64,000 bases of DNA, from positions 1 through 64,000 of the forward strand of contig FPKD01000010.1 of the NCBI GenBank assembly GCA_900119625.1. Direction: 5' to 3'. The translations under genes and the position numbers were made by a program. The notes beneath the pieces are model-generated. The model was not told where the DNA came from and searched no databases. It worked only from the letters and a program-made list of their open reading frames with translations. Shown here piece by piece: positions 8,596-19,905 of this stretch. How positions within the stretch are numbered: the stretch's first letter is position 1; each line of letters opens with the position of its first letter. The stretch is from Olsenella sp. kh2p3. GTDB lineage: Bacteria; Actinomycetota; Coriobacteriia; Coriobacteriales; Atopobiaceae.

Positions 8596-9061
8596 CAGCA
8601 ACGCGGCTGCAGATGGCACGCCGCTGCTCAGCAACTATGCGCAGCACGTTATTGCCGAGCTTGGGCTAGCACCACACCCCGAGGGCGGGTGGTATCGCCG
8701 CACATGGCAGTCTGCAACTCCGGTCAACGCAGGTGGGGACCGGCCGCTTGCGTCATGCATCTACTTTCTGCTGCCGGCGGGCGATGCCAGCGCGTGGCAT
8801 GTTGTCGAAGCGGACGAGCTGTGGCTCTGGCACGGGCCGGGCGCGGTGACGCTCGAGCTTGGCGGCAACGGCGAGCAGCCCGACGAGGCCAGCGCGCGGA
8901 GCGTCACACTTCGCGTGGACAAGCGCGGCGCCTGCGGCGAGCTAGTCGTCCCCGCCGGGGTCTGGCAGCGCACGATTCCCTCCTGCGAGGATGCGCTCGT
9001 CTCCTGCGTGGTAAGCCCGGGCTTTACCTTCGACGGCTTCAAACTGGCTTCACAGGACTAG
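8582..9061 (+). CDS. Cupin-fold DUF985 protein
   Basis: This 159-residue protein matches the Cupin_5/DUF985 family: LGLAPHPEGGWYRRTW near the N-terminus, CIYFLLPAGDASAWHVVEAD with the conserved W-H, ELWLWHGPG, and VPAGVWQ later. The family has a small beta-barrel; function is not established, although sugar epimerase-like roles have been suggested from structure. It overlaps the preceding AraC gene by 14 bp and is followed 8 bp later by the Crp/Fnr gene, so all three can be one transcript. Confidence 0.87.
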   Translation: MAKDNSNAAADGTPLLSNYAQHVIAELGLAPHPEGGWYRRTWQSATPVNAGGDRPLASCIYFLLPAGDASAWHVVEADELWLWHGPGAVTLELGGNGEQPDEASARSVTLRVDKRGACGELVVPAGVWQRTIPSCEDALVSCVVSPGFTFDGFKLASQD

Positions 9062-9069
9062 GCGCACAC

Positions 9070-9780
9070 GTGGCTCACGAGGACGACATACCCTGCCAGC
9101 AGTGCAAGGACTGCAGCTTCAAGGCGGCAAACGGCACCTGCGTGAACAGGATCCGCCTGTTCGCGGGCCTGCCCGACAACGCGAAGCGCGATCTTCTTGC
9201 ACGCTCCGTGCGCTCTACCCACCGGCGCGGAGACATCCTGGTGCACGAGGGTGACCCCATCGACTCGGTCCTCATCGTACGGTCCGGGCGGATCAAGACC
9301 TTCCGCATCGACCCCGATGGCGTGGAATACGTGCTTGACGTCCTGCACGACGGGCAGGCGATCTGGCACGGGATGTTCCTCGAGGACAACGTCTACCACT
9401 ACTCCGTGGGGTGCCTCACCCGCGTTGAGCTGTGCTCCATTCACCGCTCAGACTTCGAGGCAATGCTCTCGGAGCATCCCGACGCTGCAATGGGGCTAAT
9501 CCGCATGGTCTGCACCGAGCTGGACGACGCGGAAGAAAAGGCCATGATGCTGGGCATTCGCGACCCTCGGCGACGCGTGGCGCAGTACCTGCTGCTTCGT
9601 GACGAGCGCTGCATGGGCACCGAGATCCACCTTGGGCTGGAAGACATTGCGGCCTCGGTGGGCCTGCGGCCCGAGACCGTCTCTCGCGCGATTTCCTCTC
9701 TGAGCAAGGAGGGGCTGGTCGAGCGCGTGGGTCGTGGGCGGCTGCGCATCATCGACCGGAACGGCATTCGAGGGGTGTAG
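9070..9780 (+). CDS. Crp/Fnr-family regulator with an N-terminal cysteine cluster (FNR-like)
   Basis: A 236-residue protein reading from GTG at 9070. The first 24 residues hold four cysteines in the pattern C-x2-C-x2-C-x8-C (CQQCKDCSFKAANGTC), followed by a cyclic-nucleotide-binding-fold domain (GDILVHEGDPIDSVLIVRSG) and a C-terminal winged helix with VGLRPETVSRAISSLSKEGL as recognition region. In E. coli FNR a comparable N-terminal cluster plus one internal cysteine ligates an oxygen-labile [4Fe-4S] cluster. E-x-x-S-R in the recognition helix (ETVSR) is the FNR-type contact set, matching the TTGAT-N4-ATCAA box 405 bp downstream before pflA. Oxygen sensing is inference from these features. 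Confidence 0.88.
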   Translation: MAHEDDIPCQQCKDCSFKAANGTCVNRIRLFAGLPDNAKRDLLARSVRSTHRRGDILVHEGDPIDSVLIVRSGRIKTFRIDPDGVEYVLDVLHDGQAIWHGMFLEDNVYHYSVGCLTRVELCSIHRSDFEAMLSEHPDAAMGLIRMVCTELDDAEEKAMMLGIRDPRRRVAQYLLLRDERCMGTEIHLGLEDIAASVGLRPETVSRAISSLSKEGLVERVGRGRLRIIDRNGIRGV

Positions 9781-9813
9781 CGCGCGGATAGCACTGGCAT
9801 CGGACAGCCGTGA

Positions 9814-10063
9814 CGCATAAAAACCGCCTATCGAACGGAATATGGGATCAGCCTGCACAAAAATGCCCTATCGAACGGTGTCTTGCGGGGATTGACATAA
9901 ATTGTTGAACTTTATATGAAAATATATGCATATTACTGCAATAATTTGCAATATACTGTAACATATATTCAATGTTTGATATCGCAACGTGATTGTCACC
10001 GTTCGATAGAGCATTTTTGTGCAGCAACCGCATTTATCCCGCTCGATAGAGCGTTTTTATGCG
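9814..10063. repeat. 250-bp nested inverted-repeat island with AT-rich core
   Basis: Four related repeats lie in mirror order. The inner pair (9854-9880 and 9997-10023) is 27 bp long with one mismatch. The outer pair (9814-9838 and 10039-10063) is 25 bp with four mismatches. All share CGATAG-type cores (CCGTTCGATAG) followed by a T5 run ending in TGC. Both flanking arms are 67 bp and the core is 116 bp. The core, 9891-9982, is strikingly AT-rich in a GC-rich genome and holds TTGACA (9892-9897) with TATGAA 17 bp later, a possible promoter. Confidence 0.92.
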
Positions 10064-10184
10064 GCGCCGATAGCATGAACAGGTCAATGCCCCTCGCATA
10101 AGGCTTCCAATGGAGGGCGTCGCATATGGTGCGCACCGATTATCACCGCCGCTCCCGCAGTAATGCTCTGGAATTTCCCATTAC

Positions 10185-10226
10185 TTGATTTCAATCAAGG
10201 AAACATCTGCACAGCCACCTTACATT
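10185..10226 (+). promoter_or_regulatory. FNR-type box and -10 of the pflA-pflB promoter
   Basis: TTGATTTCAATCAA at 10185-10198 is a perfect TTGAT-N4-ATCAA FNR site, centred at 10191.5. TACATT at 10221-10226 fits a -10 element, which would put the start of transcription near 10233, that is 41.5 bp from the box centre. That is the classic class II FNR activation geometry. The upstream Crp/Fnr gene is the obvious candidate activator. The pflA ATG is about 40 bp further on. Confidence 0.8.
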
Positions 10227-10273
10227 TAAGCGCGCAGAGTCGGTTGGGACTAGCTCAGGGGCGGAGGCAAGCC

Positions 10274-11020
10274 ATGCAGGGACGCGTTCACTCGACGGAG
10301 TCGTTTGGGTCGGCGGATGGCCCGGGCGTGCGCTTCATTGTCTTCCTCCAGGGATGCCCCATGCGCTGCCGCTACTGCCACAACCCCGATACCTGGGCGC
10401 TTGACCGAGGCACCCTCATGGAGCCAGCCGAGCTACTTGACCAGGCAGAACGTTACCGCAGCTACTGGGGGCGTGAGGGTGGCATCACCGTCTCGGGCGG
10501 CGAGGCGCTCCTCCAGCCAGACTTCGTGGCAGAGCTCTTCGAAGGTGCCCATGCCCGCGGCATCAACACGTGTCTGGACACGTCGCTTGCACCGTTCACG
10601 CGTCAGCAGCCCTTCTACCAGGCGTGGGAACGCGTCATGGCCGCCTGCGACCTGGTCCTCGCGGACATCAAGCACATCGACCCTGCCGAGCACCGAGCCC
10701 TCACCGGCCACACCAACGAGAACATCCTCGACGCGCTGCACTGGCTCTCCCACGCGGACGTCCCCGTGTGGATCCGCCACGTGCTGGTCCCTGGCATCAC
10801 CGACAACGACGAGTACCTCCGCCGCACCGCGGACTTCATCAAAACGCTTTCGAACGTCCGCCGCGTCGACGTGCTCCCCTATCACAGCTTGGGCGTTTAC
10901 AAGTGGGACGAACTCGGCATTCCCTACACGCTGCGCGACACCCAGCCACCCAACAAGGAACGTGTGGAAAACGCGGAACGAATCCTCGGCGCAGCCGTGT
11001 CGGGGCTTCCGCAGGCATAG
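10274..11020 (+). CDS. pflA: Pyruvate formate-lyase activating enzyme
   Basis: A 248-residue radical SAM enzyme. FLQGCPMRCRYCHNPDTW contains the C-x3-C-x2-C motif that binds the [4Fe-4S] cluster, and ITVSGGEALLQ is the SAM-contacting GGE segment. It would generate the glycyl radical on pyruvate formate-lyase using S-adenosylmethionine. The ATG at 10274 follows GCGGAGG. An in-frame start farther upstream would place coding sequence over the FNR box and promoter, so it is rejected. pflB begins 18 bp after its stop, and the two are surely one operon. The usual gene order is pflB-pflA; here the activase comes first. Confidence 0.95.
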   Translation: MQGRVHSTESFGSADGPGVRFIVFLQGCPMRCRYCHNPDTWALDRGTLMEPAELLDQAERYRSYWGREGGITVSGGEALLQPDFVAELFEGAHARGINTCLDTSLAPFTRQQPFYQAWERVMAACDLVLADIKHIDPAEHRALTGHTNENILDALHWLSHADVPVWIRHVLVPGITDNDEYLRRTADFIKTLSNVRRVDVLPYHSLGVYKWDELGIPYTLRDTQPPNKERVENAERILGAAVSGLPQA

Positions 11021-11038
11021 CAACTACAGGAGGAACGC

Positions 11039-13309
11039 ATGGCACTACGTGAAGAATGGCAGGGCTTCTCGGCGGGTCACTGGACGGACGACGTGAACGT
11101 CCGCGACTTTATCCAGCGCAACTACACCCAGTACGACGGCGACGAGTCGTTCCTCGCCGGCCCCACCGAGGCCACTGACAAGCTCTGGGGCAAGGTCCAG
11201 GAACTCCAGAAGCAGGAGCGCGCAAACGGCGGCGTTCTCGACTGCGAGACCGAGGTCGTCTCGGGCCTCACTGCGTACGGCCCCGGCTACATCGACCCCG
11301 AGCTCAAGGACCTTGAGAAGGTCGTTGGCCTGCAGACCGACAAGCCCCTCAAGCGCGCATTCATGCCCTATGGCGGCATCAAGATGGCCCAGCAGGCGGC
11401 CGAGAGCTACGGCTACAAGATCAACCCCAAGTACGACCAGATCTTCAACGAGTATCACAAGACCCACAACCAGGCCGTCTTTGACGCCTACACTCCCGAG
11501 ATGCGCGCCGCCCGCCACAGCCACGTGATCACCGGTCTGCCCGACACCTACGGCCGCGGTCGCATCGTGGGCGACTATCGCCGTGTGGCGCTCTACGGCA
11601 TCGACTTCCTCATCGCGAAGAAGCAGGAGGACCTCCTCAACTGCGGCGACGGCACCATGACCGACGACGTCATCCGCCTGCGCGAAGAGATTGCCGAGCA
11701 GATCCGCGCCCTCAAGGGCATCAAGGCGATGGCCAAGATCTACGGCTACGACATCTCGCAGCCCGCACGCGACGCGCACGAGGCCGTGCAGTGGCTCTAC
11801 TTTGGCTACCTGGCCGCCATCAAGACCCAGAACGGCGCCGCCATGTCCGTTGGCCGCATCTCCACGTTCCTCGACATCTACATCCAGCGCGACCTCGAGG
11901 CCGGCAAGCTCGACGAGGCCCAGGCGCAGGAGCTCATCGACCACCTGGTCCTCAAGTTCCGCATGGTTAAGTTCGCACGCATCCCCAGCTACAACGAGCT
12001 CTTCTCCGGCGACCCCGTGTGGGCAACGCTCGAGATGGCGGGCCTCGGCCAGGATGGCCGCCACATGGTGACCAAAAACGATTTCCGCTTTCTGCACACG
12101 CTTGAGAACATGGGCCCCGCGCCCGAGCCCAACCTCACGGTGCTCTACTCCAAGCGCCTGCCCGAGGCCTTCCGTCGCTACGCAGCCAAGATCTCCATCA
12201 CCACCAGCTCGATTCAGTACGAGAACGACGACGTCATGCGTCCGGTGTGGGGTGACGACTACAGCATCTGCTGCTGCGTCTCGGCCACCCAGACCGGCAA
12301 GGAGATGCAGTTCTTTGGCGCCCGTGCGAACCTCGCCAAGTGCCTAAACTACGCCATCAACGGCGGCAAAGACCTCAAGTACACCGACAAGCAGGGCAAC
12401 CACATGCAGGTTGGACCCGAGCTTTCCCCCATCACGAGCGAGTACCTGGACTACGGCGAGGTCATGCACAAGTTCGACATCATGATGGACTGGCTGGCCG
12501 GCCTGTACGTGAACATTCTCGACCTCATCCAGTACATGCACGACAAGTACTACTACGAGGCCGCCGAGATGGCCCTCATCGACACTGACGTGCGCCGCAC
12601 CTTCGCCACCGGCATCGCGGGCTTCAGCCACGTGGTGGACTCGCTCTCGGCCATCAAGTACGCCCGCGTGCGCACCGTGCGCGACGAGTCTGGCCTGGTA
12701 GTCGACTACGTGCCCGAGGGAGACTTCCCCCGTTACGGCAACGACGACGACCGTGCCGACGATATTGCCGTGTGGCTGCTCAAGACCTTCATGACCAAGA
12801 TCAAGAAGCACCACACCTACCGCAACTCCGAGGCAACGACGTCCATCCTCACCATCACGTCCAACGTGGTGTACGGCAAGGCCACCGGCGCCCTGCCCGA
12901 CGGCCGTCCGGCCTACACGCCCTTCTCGCCAGGCGCAAACCCCAGCTACGGCGCCGAGAAGAACGGACTTCTCGCCAGCCTCAACTCCGTGGCCAAGCTA
13001 CCCTACGAGTACGCACTGGACGGCATCTCTAACACGCAGACCATCAACCCCGGCGCGCTTGGCACCGACGAGACGCAGCGCGTGAGCAACCTGGTCAACG
13101 TGCTTGACGGCTACTTTGCCAACGGCGCGCACCACTTGAACGTCAACGTGTTTGGCGTCGAGAAGCTCAAGGACGCGATGGAGCATCCCGAGAAGCCCGA
13201 GTATGCCAACTTCACGATTCGCGTCTCCGGCTATGCCGTGAAGTTCATCGACCTCACGCGCGAGCAGCAGCTCGACGTGATCGCGCGTACCTGCCACGAC
13301 CACATGTAG
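11039..13309 (+). CDS. pflB: Formate C-acetyltransferase (pyruvate formate-lyase)
   Basis: A 756-residue glycyl-radical enzyme converting pyruvate and CoA to acetyl-CoA and formate. The active-site cysteines lie in [12 protein letters not shown] (Cys411-413), and the radical glycine is in RVSGYAVKF near the C-terminus (Gly731), in the usual place about 25 residues from the end. Length matches E. coli PflB (about 760). AGGAGGAACGC precedes the ATG. The gene follows its activase by 18 bp and is followed by a GC-rich hairpin. Control by oxygen through the FNR-type site is likely. No formate transporter is adjacent. Confidence 0.97.
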   Translation: MALREEWQGFSAGHWTDDVNVRDFIQRNYTQYDGDESFLAGPTEATDKLWGKVQELQKQERANGGVLDCETEVVSGLTAYGPGYIDPELKDLEKVVGLQTDKPLKRAFMPYGGIKMAQQAAESYGYKINPKYDQIFNEYHKTHNQAVFDAYTPEMRAARHSHVITGLPDTYGRGRIVGDYRRVALYGIDFLIAKKQEDLLNCGDGTMTDDVIRLREEIAEQIRALKGIKAMAKIYGYDISQPARDAHEAVQWLYFGYLAAIKTQNGAAMSVGRISTFLDIYIQRDLEAGKLDEAQAQELIDHLVLKFRMVKFARIPSYNELFSGDPVWATLEMAGLGQDGRHMVTKNDFRFLHTLENMGPAPEPNLTVLYSKRLPEAFRRYAAKISITTSSIQYENDDVMRPVWGDDYSICCCVSATQTGKEMQFFGARANLAKCLNYAINGGKDLKYTDKQGNHMQVGPELSPITSEYLDYGEVMHKFDIMMDWLAGLYVNILDLIQYMHDKYYYEAAEMALIDTDVRRTFATGIAGFSHVVDSLSAIKYARVRTVRDESGLVVDYVPEGDFPRYGNDDDRADDIAVWLLKTFMTKIKKHHTYRNSEATTSILTITSNVVYGKATGALPDGRPAYTPFSPGANPSYGAEKNGLLASLNSVAKLPYEYALDGISNTQTINPGALGTDETQRVSNLVNVLDGYFANGAHHLNVNVFGVEKLKDAMEHPEKPEYANFTIRVSGYAVKFIDLTREQQLDVIARTCHDHM

Positions 13310-13332
13310 GCACATGCGAGAGATGCGCACCA

Positions 13333-13361
13333 ACGGGGCGGCCGTGTTACGGTCGCCCCGT
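13333..13361 (+). terminator. Hairpin downstream of pflB
   Basis: ACGGGGCG at 13333-13340 pairs with CGCCCCGT at 13354-13361, with partial pairing continuing inward. Only a weak T-containing tail (TCCTATT) follows. It lies 23 bp after the pflB stop, so it is probably the operon terminator. Confidence 0.7.
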
Positions 13362-13466
13362 TCCTATTCGTCCCGGTGCTGCTGAGAACCATTTCGACGT
13401 TTTGGGCTGTGCGAGGGGCTAGTTTTGTCGAATTTCTTCTCAACAGCGCGCAATGCAAACAGTCGC

Positions 13467-15296
13467 CTACCACAACAGCTTGTTCACCTGGCGATCGAAG
13501 CCGAGAAGGCCGTTGGTCTCCTCCTCCACGTCCGAGAGCTGCGTATACACGTAGCCGGCAAGTCCCTTGGCCTCAAGCGCGGCCGCCTCGTCGAGAAGCG
13601 CCCGCACCGCGCGGCGCCACTCCTCCAGGCTTTCGAAGCCCGCATAGCCATACGGCTCCAAGAACGAGCTGTGCCCCTCAACGTGCCAGGTGAGTCCGCC
13701 AAACTCCGATAGCACAAAGGCCCGCGAGGAACCCCGCAGCCCTCGCGGCACGCGAAGCCTCCGGAAGTAGTTGTGTTCGCTTGCGTAGTCACCACAACCC
13801 TGGTCGTACCACCCGCTTGTGGCGTCGATGGGTCGCGTGGGGTCAATCGCACGCACGCGGTTCACGGCATCGCGCGCGTTGAACTGGCCCCAACCCTCGT
13901 TGAAGAGGCCCCACGTCACGATGCAGGGGTGGTTGCGCAGGTAGCGCACTGCGCCCTCGCAGTCACGCGTCCACTCCTGCTGGAAGGCGGGGTCTGCAGA
14001 CGAAAGGCGCACCTGGTGGGCCGGAGTGTCGTCGCGAAAGTGCCCGCAGGCAAACCGCGAGAGCGTGGGCTTCTGGTTGACCTGCCACATGTCATACGGC
14101 GCCGTGCCACCACTCACCATGTCCTGCCAGACGAGCATGCCCATGCGATCGCAGAGCCAGTACCAGCGGTCCTGCTCAATCTTAATGTGCTTGCGCAGCA
14201 GGTTGAAGCCAAGGTTCCTCGCGGCATTGATGTCTGCCGCCAGTGCGTCTATCGAAGGCGCGCTGAGAAGACCGTCGGACCAATAGCCCTGGTCCAGGAC
14301 GCCGCGCAGAAAGAGCGGCTGGTGATTGAGGCAGAAGCGCGGCACGCCGGCGGAGTCCGGCTCTATCGACACGGTGCGGAATGCGCAATAGCTTGTCACC
14401 TCGTCCGCGCCATACTCGATGCGCAGCCCGTAGAGGTAGGGATCCTCCGGGGACCACAGGTGCGGCTCCGCAACGGGGATTCGCACGGGTGCGCTGTTCT
14501 CGGTTGCCGTGGCCGCACCACGGGCAACGACCGCTCCGCCTGGCGAGAGGAGCGACACGCGCAGCTCCTCGCCCGGCCGCGAGACCCGCACGGCAACCGT
14601 CACGTCGCCGGCGTCTGGGCTCGCGTCGACAAGCAGCTCCTCGATGCGGTTCTCGGGCGCGCGCTCCCACCACACGTCCTGCCAAATGCCGCTCTGCGCG
14701 GTGTACCAGATGGTTCCGCACTGGAGGAGCTGCTTGCCGCGGGGATGCGGCTCGGTGTCGCTGGGATCGCGCACGCAGAGAAAGAGTTCGTTCTTCTCGC
14801 CTGGCGCAAGCAGATCCGTCACATCAAACGAGAACGGCAGGTAGCCGCCGGCGTGAGTGCCAGCAAGACGCCCGTTCACGTAGCAGGCGCAGGCATAGTC
14901 GACGGCGTCAAAGTGAAGGAGCAGCCGCTCCCCGGGTCCAAGCGACGGCGCGTCGAACGCGCGCCGATACCACAGCAGCTCGTCCGGCTTGAGCTGTCGC
15001 CCCACGCCCGAGAGCAGCGCCTCCGGCGAGAAGGGCACGCGGATACGCTGGGAAAACGACGCGGGCACGGCAGCCGTACGCTCCGGCGCGGCACCGCCGG
15101 GACCGGGCACGAAGGCGCAGTCCCACCACCCGTTGAGGCTCCCCCACGACTCGCGGGCTAACTGGGGGTGTGGATGGGTAAGCGGCGGCTGCGCGTCACC
15201 GGTTTGCAGCGCTTCTCCCCAAGGCGTCCAGAGGGGCAACGGATCTTGCCGCTCGTGCGTGCGAAGCCTGCCCGCAAGCATGCGTCGAATGTCCAT
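13467..15296 (-). CDS. Glycoside hydrolase family 2 protein (beta-galactosidase/beta-glucuronidase type)
   Basis: A 609-residue protein with the GH2 domain order: jelly-roll sugar-binding domain (about 50-215, with WYRRAF and YVNGRLAGTHAGGYLPF), immunoglobulin-like domain (about 216-315) and TIM barrel (320 onward, FLRGVLDQGYW). The acid/base pair is N466-E467 in LFNEGWG, and E531 in LSEFGG is the expected nucleophile. No signal peptide is present, so it is cytoplasmic and would act on imported glycosides. Shorter than LacZ and lacking its C-terminal domains; beta-galactosidase, glucuronidase and mannosidase activities are all possible. No sugar transporter is adjacent, but a ruined PTS gene lies 2.7 kb away. 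Confidence 0.88.
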   Translation of the reverse strand: MDIRRMLAGRLRTHERQDPLPLWTPWGEALQTGDAQPPLTHPHPQLARESWGSLNGWWDCAFVPGPGGAAPERTAAVPASFSQRIRVPFSPEALLSGVGRQLKPDELLWYRRAFDAPSLGPGERLLLHFDAVDYACACYVNGRLAGTHAGGYLPFSFDVTDLLAPGEKNELFLCVRDPSDTEPHPRGKQLLQCGTIWYTAQSGIWQDVWWERAPENRIEELLVDASPDAGDVTVAVRVSRPGEELRVSLLSPGGAVVARGAATATENSAPVRIPVAEPHLWSPEDPYLYGLRIEYGADEVTSYCAFRTVSIEPDSAGVPRFCLNHQPLFLRGVLDQGYWSDGLLSAPSIDALAADINAARNLGFNLLRKHIKIEQDRWYWLCDRMGMLVWQDMVSGGTAPYDMWQVNQKPTLSRFACGHFRDDTPAHQVRLSSADPAFQQEWTRDCEGAVRYLRNHPCIVTWGLFNEGWGQFNARDAVNRVRAIDPTRPIDATSGWYDQGCGDYASEHNYFRRLRVPRGLRGSSRAFVLSEFGGLTWHVEGHSSFLEPYGYAGFESLEEWRRAVRALLDEAAALEAKGLAGYVYTQLSDVEEETNGLLGFDRQVNKLLW

Positions 15297-15370
15297 ACCG
15301 CCTCCGTTCCCACATGGCTACCAATCGTACCTGCGGAGAGTTTAGCAGCAACGTCGTTCGCGCTGCGGTC

Positions 15371-17905
<2,535 letters not shown>

Positions 17906-18055
17906 TGCGGTCCCCCTCCCTTGTCAGCTGCATTTCGAAACCATGGTACAGCCGCGCGGGGTTGCAGACGGAGCCCTGCAAGCAGGGCCGTAAAGTCACA
18001 CATCACGCGTATAGTATGTTCGTTATCTAACGTTGCATGACGATTGTGAGCAAAC

Positions 18056-18440
18056 ATGAGCCACGCCGAGAAGGCCGAGACCACCTCTCCCGCAACCCCC
18101 GCGCGCAGGCCGGTTCGCACCGCGTCGCTTCCGCACTGGACTACCTCTCCGGAGCCATGGTGAAGATGATTCCGGTACTTCTCGTCTGCGGCATGTTCAG
18201 ACCGTGCAGACGCTCATTGGCCTTGCCGCTGGCGGGTTTGTTGGCGGCATTTGGGCCGGCACCACACATGTGACGGCCTACATCATGGGCTCGTCGAGCT
18301 TCCTCTCGATTCTGGGCTACGTGGGCGGAGGTGCGCCCAACACGCTGAACGCCGGGATATCCGACCTGCTCGCGATGGGTGTTGCGGCTGCGGTAACCTA
18401 CGCCACCTGGCGTGACTGCAATGGGGGACGGCTTGGGTAG
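18056..18440 (+). pseudogene. Remnant of a PTS sugar permease EIIC gene
   Basis: Reading different frames yields pieces of one protein. One frame gives LDYLSGAMVKMIPVLLVCGMF, typical of the start of a PTS EIIC domain of the glucose/sucrose superfamily. From about 18204 the next frame continues with VQTLIGLAAGGFVGGIWAGT and MGSSSFLSILGYVGGGAPN, which resembles the C-terminal end of such an EIIC. A shift at about 18197-18203 breaks the frame exactly inside F-(K)-T-V-Q-T-L, a second break lies near the N-terminus, and most of the middle of the domain (over 250 residues) is deleted. The gene cannot make a working permease. Sugar specificity is not readable. Confidence 0.75.
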
Positions 18441-18464
18441 GGCCGCAGAGCGAGAACTCCGCGC

Positions 18465-18502
18465 AAAAGCGGCGCCGAGGCCCCAACGGACCCCGGCGCC
18501 GC
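18465..18502 (-). terminator. Rho-independent terminator for the fatty-acid isomerase homologue
   Basis: Read on the minus strand, GCGGCGCCG pairs with CGGCGCCGC around a short loop, with a GG/CC extension, and is followed by TTTTGCG. The hairpin lies 26 bp beyond the stop at 18529. It could also stop transcripts from the PTS remnant in the other direction. Confidence 0.8.
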
Positions 18503-18528
18503 CACAACGCGCATTCTCCCAACGTGCC

Positions 18529-19905
18529 CTACGAGAAGAACCTTCTCACCAGGTCACGTGAGTACTCGGCCGTCTCCTCCATGTCGCCAAAGGCCATGAC
18601 CTCGCCGGCATAGAAGGTGTTGTTCTCGCCCTGCATGGCTTCGACCTTGTCGTACCAGCCGTCCGCATAGTCCTTCGAGCTCACATGCGGGAAGTAGTAC
18701 CAGTCGTCGATGCGCTCGGTCTTGGTCACCGGCAGGCCGGACTTGGCCATGTCGGCAAGCGTGGTGTCGCGCGCCTCCTCGAACGGCACGTCCTCCATGC
18801 CCTCATGGTTGCGCAGCGTGAAGGTGACCAGCGGCTGCGGGCCGGCATCCGGCCAGCGGTGGTAGAAGACCATGAGGTGTCCGCGGGTCTCGGGCGTCAT
18901 GTTGTCGAAGTAGTAATACGAGATCTCCGGCGCCTTGTCCTCGTCCGTGCGCACGGCCATCGTGAAGTACTCCTTGTGCACGATCTTGGAGAAGAGCTCG
19001 CGCTCGGCCTGGTTGGCGTCGCCGTATTCGAGGAAGAGCTCCAGCGGCGTGCAGATGACCAGCTTGTCGAAGGCCTGCTCCTCGCCGCCGTTCACGGTGA
19101 CGTAGACCTTCTCGGGCGTGCGGCGGATCGACGTGATGGTGCTGTTGAGCTCGGCCGGGTGCTTGAGGTGGTCGTTCACGCCCTGCCAGATGGACTGGGT
19201 ACCGTTCTTCCAGGTCCAGAGCTTGCCGGTGGAGAGGAACTGCCTCACGGTGAAGGCATCCAGATACTTGAGGACGTAAGCTGCGGGAATCTCGTCAAAG
19301 TAGCCGTAGCCAAACGAGGTGAAGGGGCCCTTCCAGACCAGCTCGGCGTCCTCGCAGCCATTCTTCTTGAGGAACTCCGAGAACGGCATCGAAAGGTCCT
19401 TGAGGTTGGGGTTCTCGCCCTCGATGTGCGCAAGCTTGAGCTCCGGCGAGGGGCACGGGCCCTCGTAGCGACCCTGCGCCACGCCACGGTGGCCATTGAC
19501 GTCGTAGCCCTTGTACTTCTTGTCGAGCAGGCGCGACAGCTTGTTCATCTTCATGACCTTCTTGAGAAGGTCAATTTTCTTGGACTTGAGCGGTGTGCCG
19601 TCGGTGTTCATGAACTTGCGGCCCATCTTGGGGCCGTCCTCGTGCGTGGTGCCGCCGAACTCTTCGCACTCGTGGACAGCAAAGTAGGTGTCGCAGCCCA
19701 TGACCGCGCCCATCTCGATGGTGCGGTCCTCCCAGTCGCCGTTGGTGTTCTTGACCTTCATGAGCGGCGAGAATGCCTTGCCGCCCACGTGGTCTGCGCG
19801 CTCAAAGATGCGGTAGTTGTCGTAGCCATTCTTCTCAAGGTACATGGCCAGCGAAAGTCCCGCGGGGCCGCCGCCAACAATGCAGATGCTGGAGTTTTTG
19901 TCCAC
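18529..19905 (-). CDS. FAD-dependent oxidoreductase resembling the polyunsaturated fatty acid isomerase PAI
   Basis: A 458-residue flavoprotein. CIVGGGPAGLSLAMYLE is the N-terminal FAD dinucleotide-binding loop, FERADHVGGKAFSP the second flavin motif. Long blocks such as GYGYFDEIPAAYVLKYLD, YYFPHVSS and NNTFYAGEVMAFGDMEE recall, from memory, the Cutibacterium acnes isomerase that makes trans-10,cis-12 conjugated linoleic acid. That enzyme uses FAD for hydride relay without net redox. The substrate region differs enough that another unsaturated fatty acid is possible. I chose GTG at 19905 because GAAAGGTGGGC precedes it. A terminator follows the gene, and a 248-bp inverted-repeat island lies upstream. 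Confidence 0.75.
   Translation of the reverse strand: MDKNSSICIVGGGPAGLSLAMYLEKNGYDNYRIFERADHVGGKAFSPLMKVKNTNGDWEDRTIEMGAVMGCDTYFAVHECEEFGGTTHEDGPKMGRKFMNTDGTPLKSKKIDLLKKVMKMNKLSRLLDKKYKGYDVNGHRGVAQGRYEGPCPSPELKLAHIEGENPNLKDLSMPFSEFLKKNGCEDAELVWKGPFTSFGYGYFDEIPAAYVLKYLDAFTVRQFLSTGKLWTWKNGTQSIWQGVNDHLKHPAELNSTITSIRRTPEKVYVTVNGGEEQAFDKLVICTPLELFLEYGDANQAERELFSKIVHKEYFTMAVRTDEDKAPEISYYYFDNMTPETRGHLMVFYHRWPDAGPQPLVTFTLRNHEGMEDVPFEEARDTTLADMAKSGLPVTKTERIDDWYYFPHVSSKDYADGWYDKVEAMQGENNTFYAGEVMAFGDMEETAEYSRDLVRRFFS

Larger units (their letters stand above)
9781..10273. other. 493-bp intergenic region between the Crp/Fnr gene and pflA
   Basis: No gene is supportable. It holds a symmetric nested inverted-repeat island with a very AT-rich core (9814-10063) and, further right, the pfl promoter with an FNR-type box at 10185-10198. 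The island could also end transcription from the upstream operon. Confidence 0.7.

Noticed and set aside
9891..9990. Replication origin because of the AT-rich core
   Set aside because: No DnaA-box cluster (TTATCCACA-like) and no dnaA/dnaN/parAB genes nearby.
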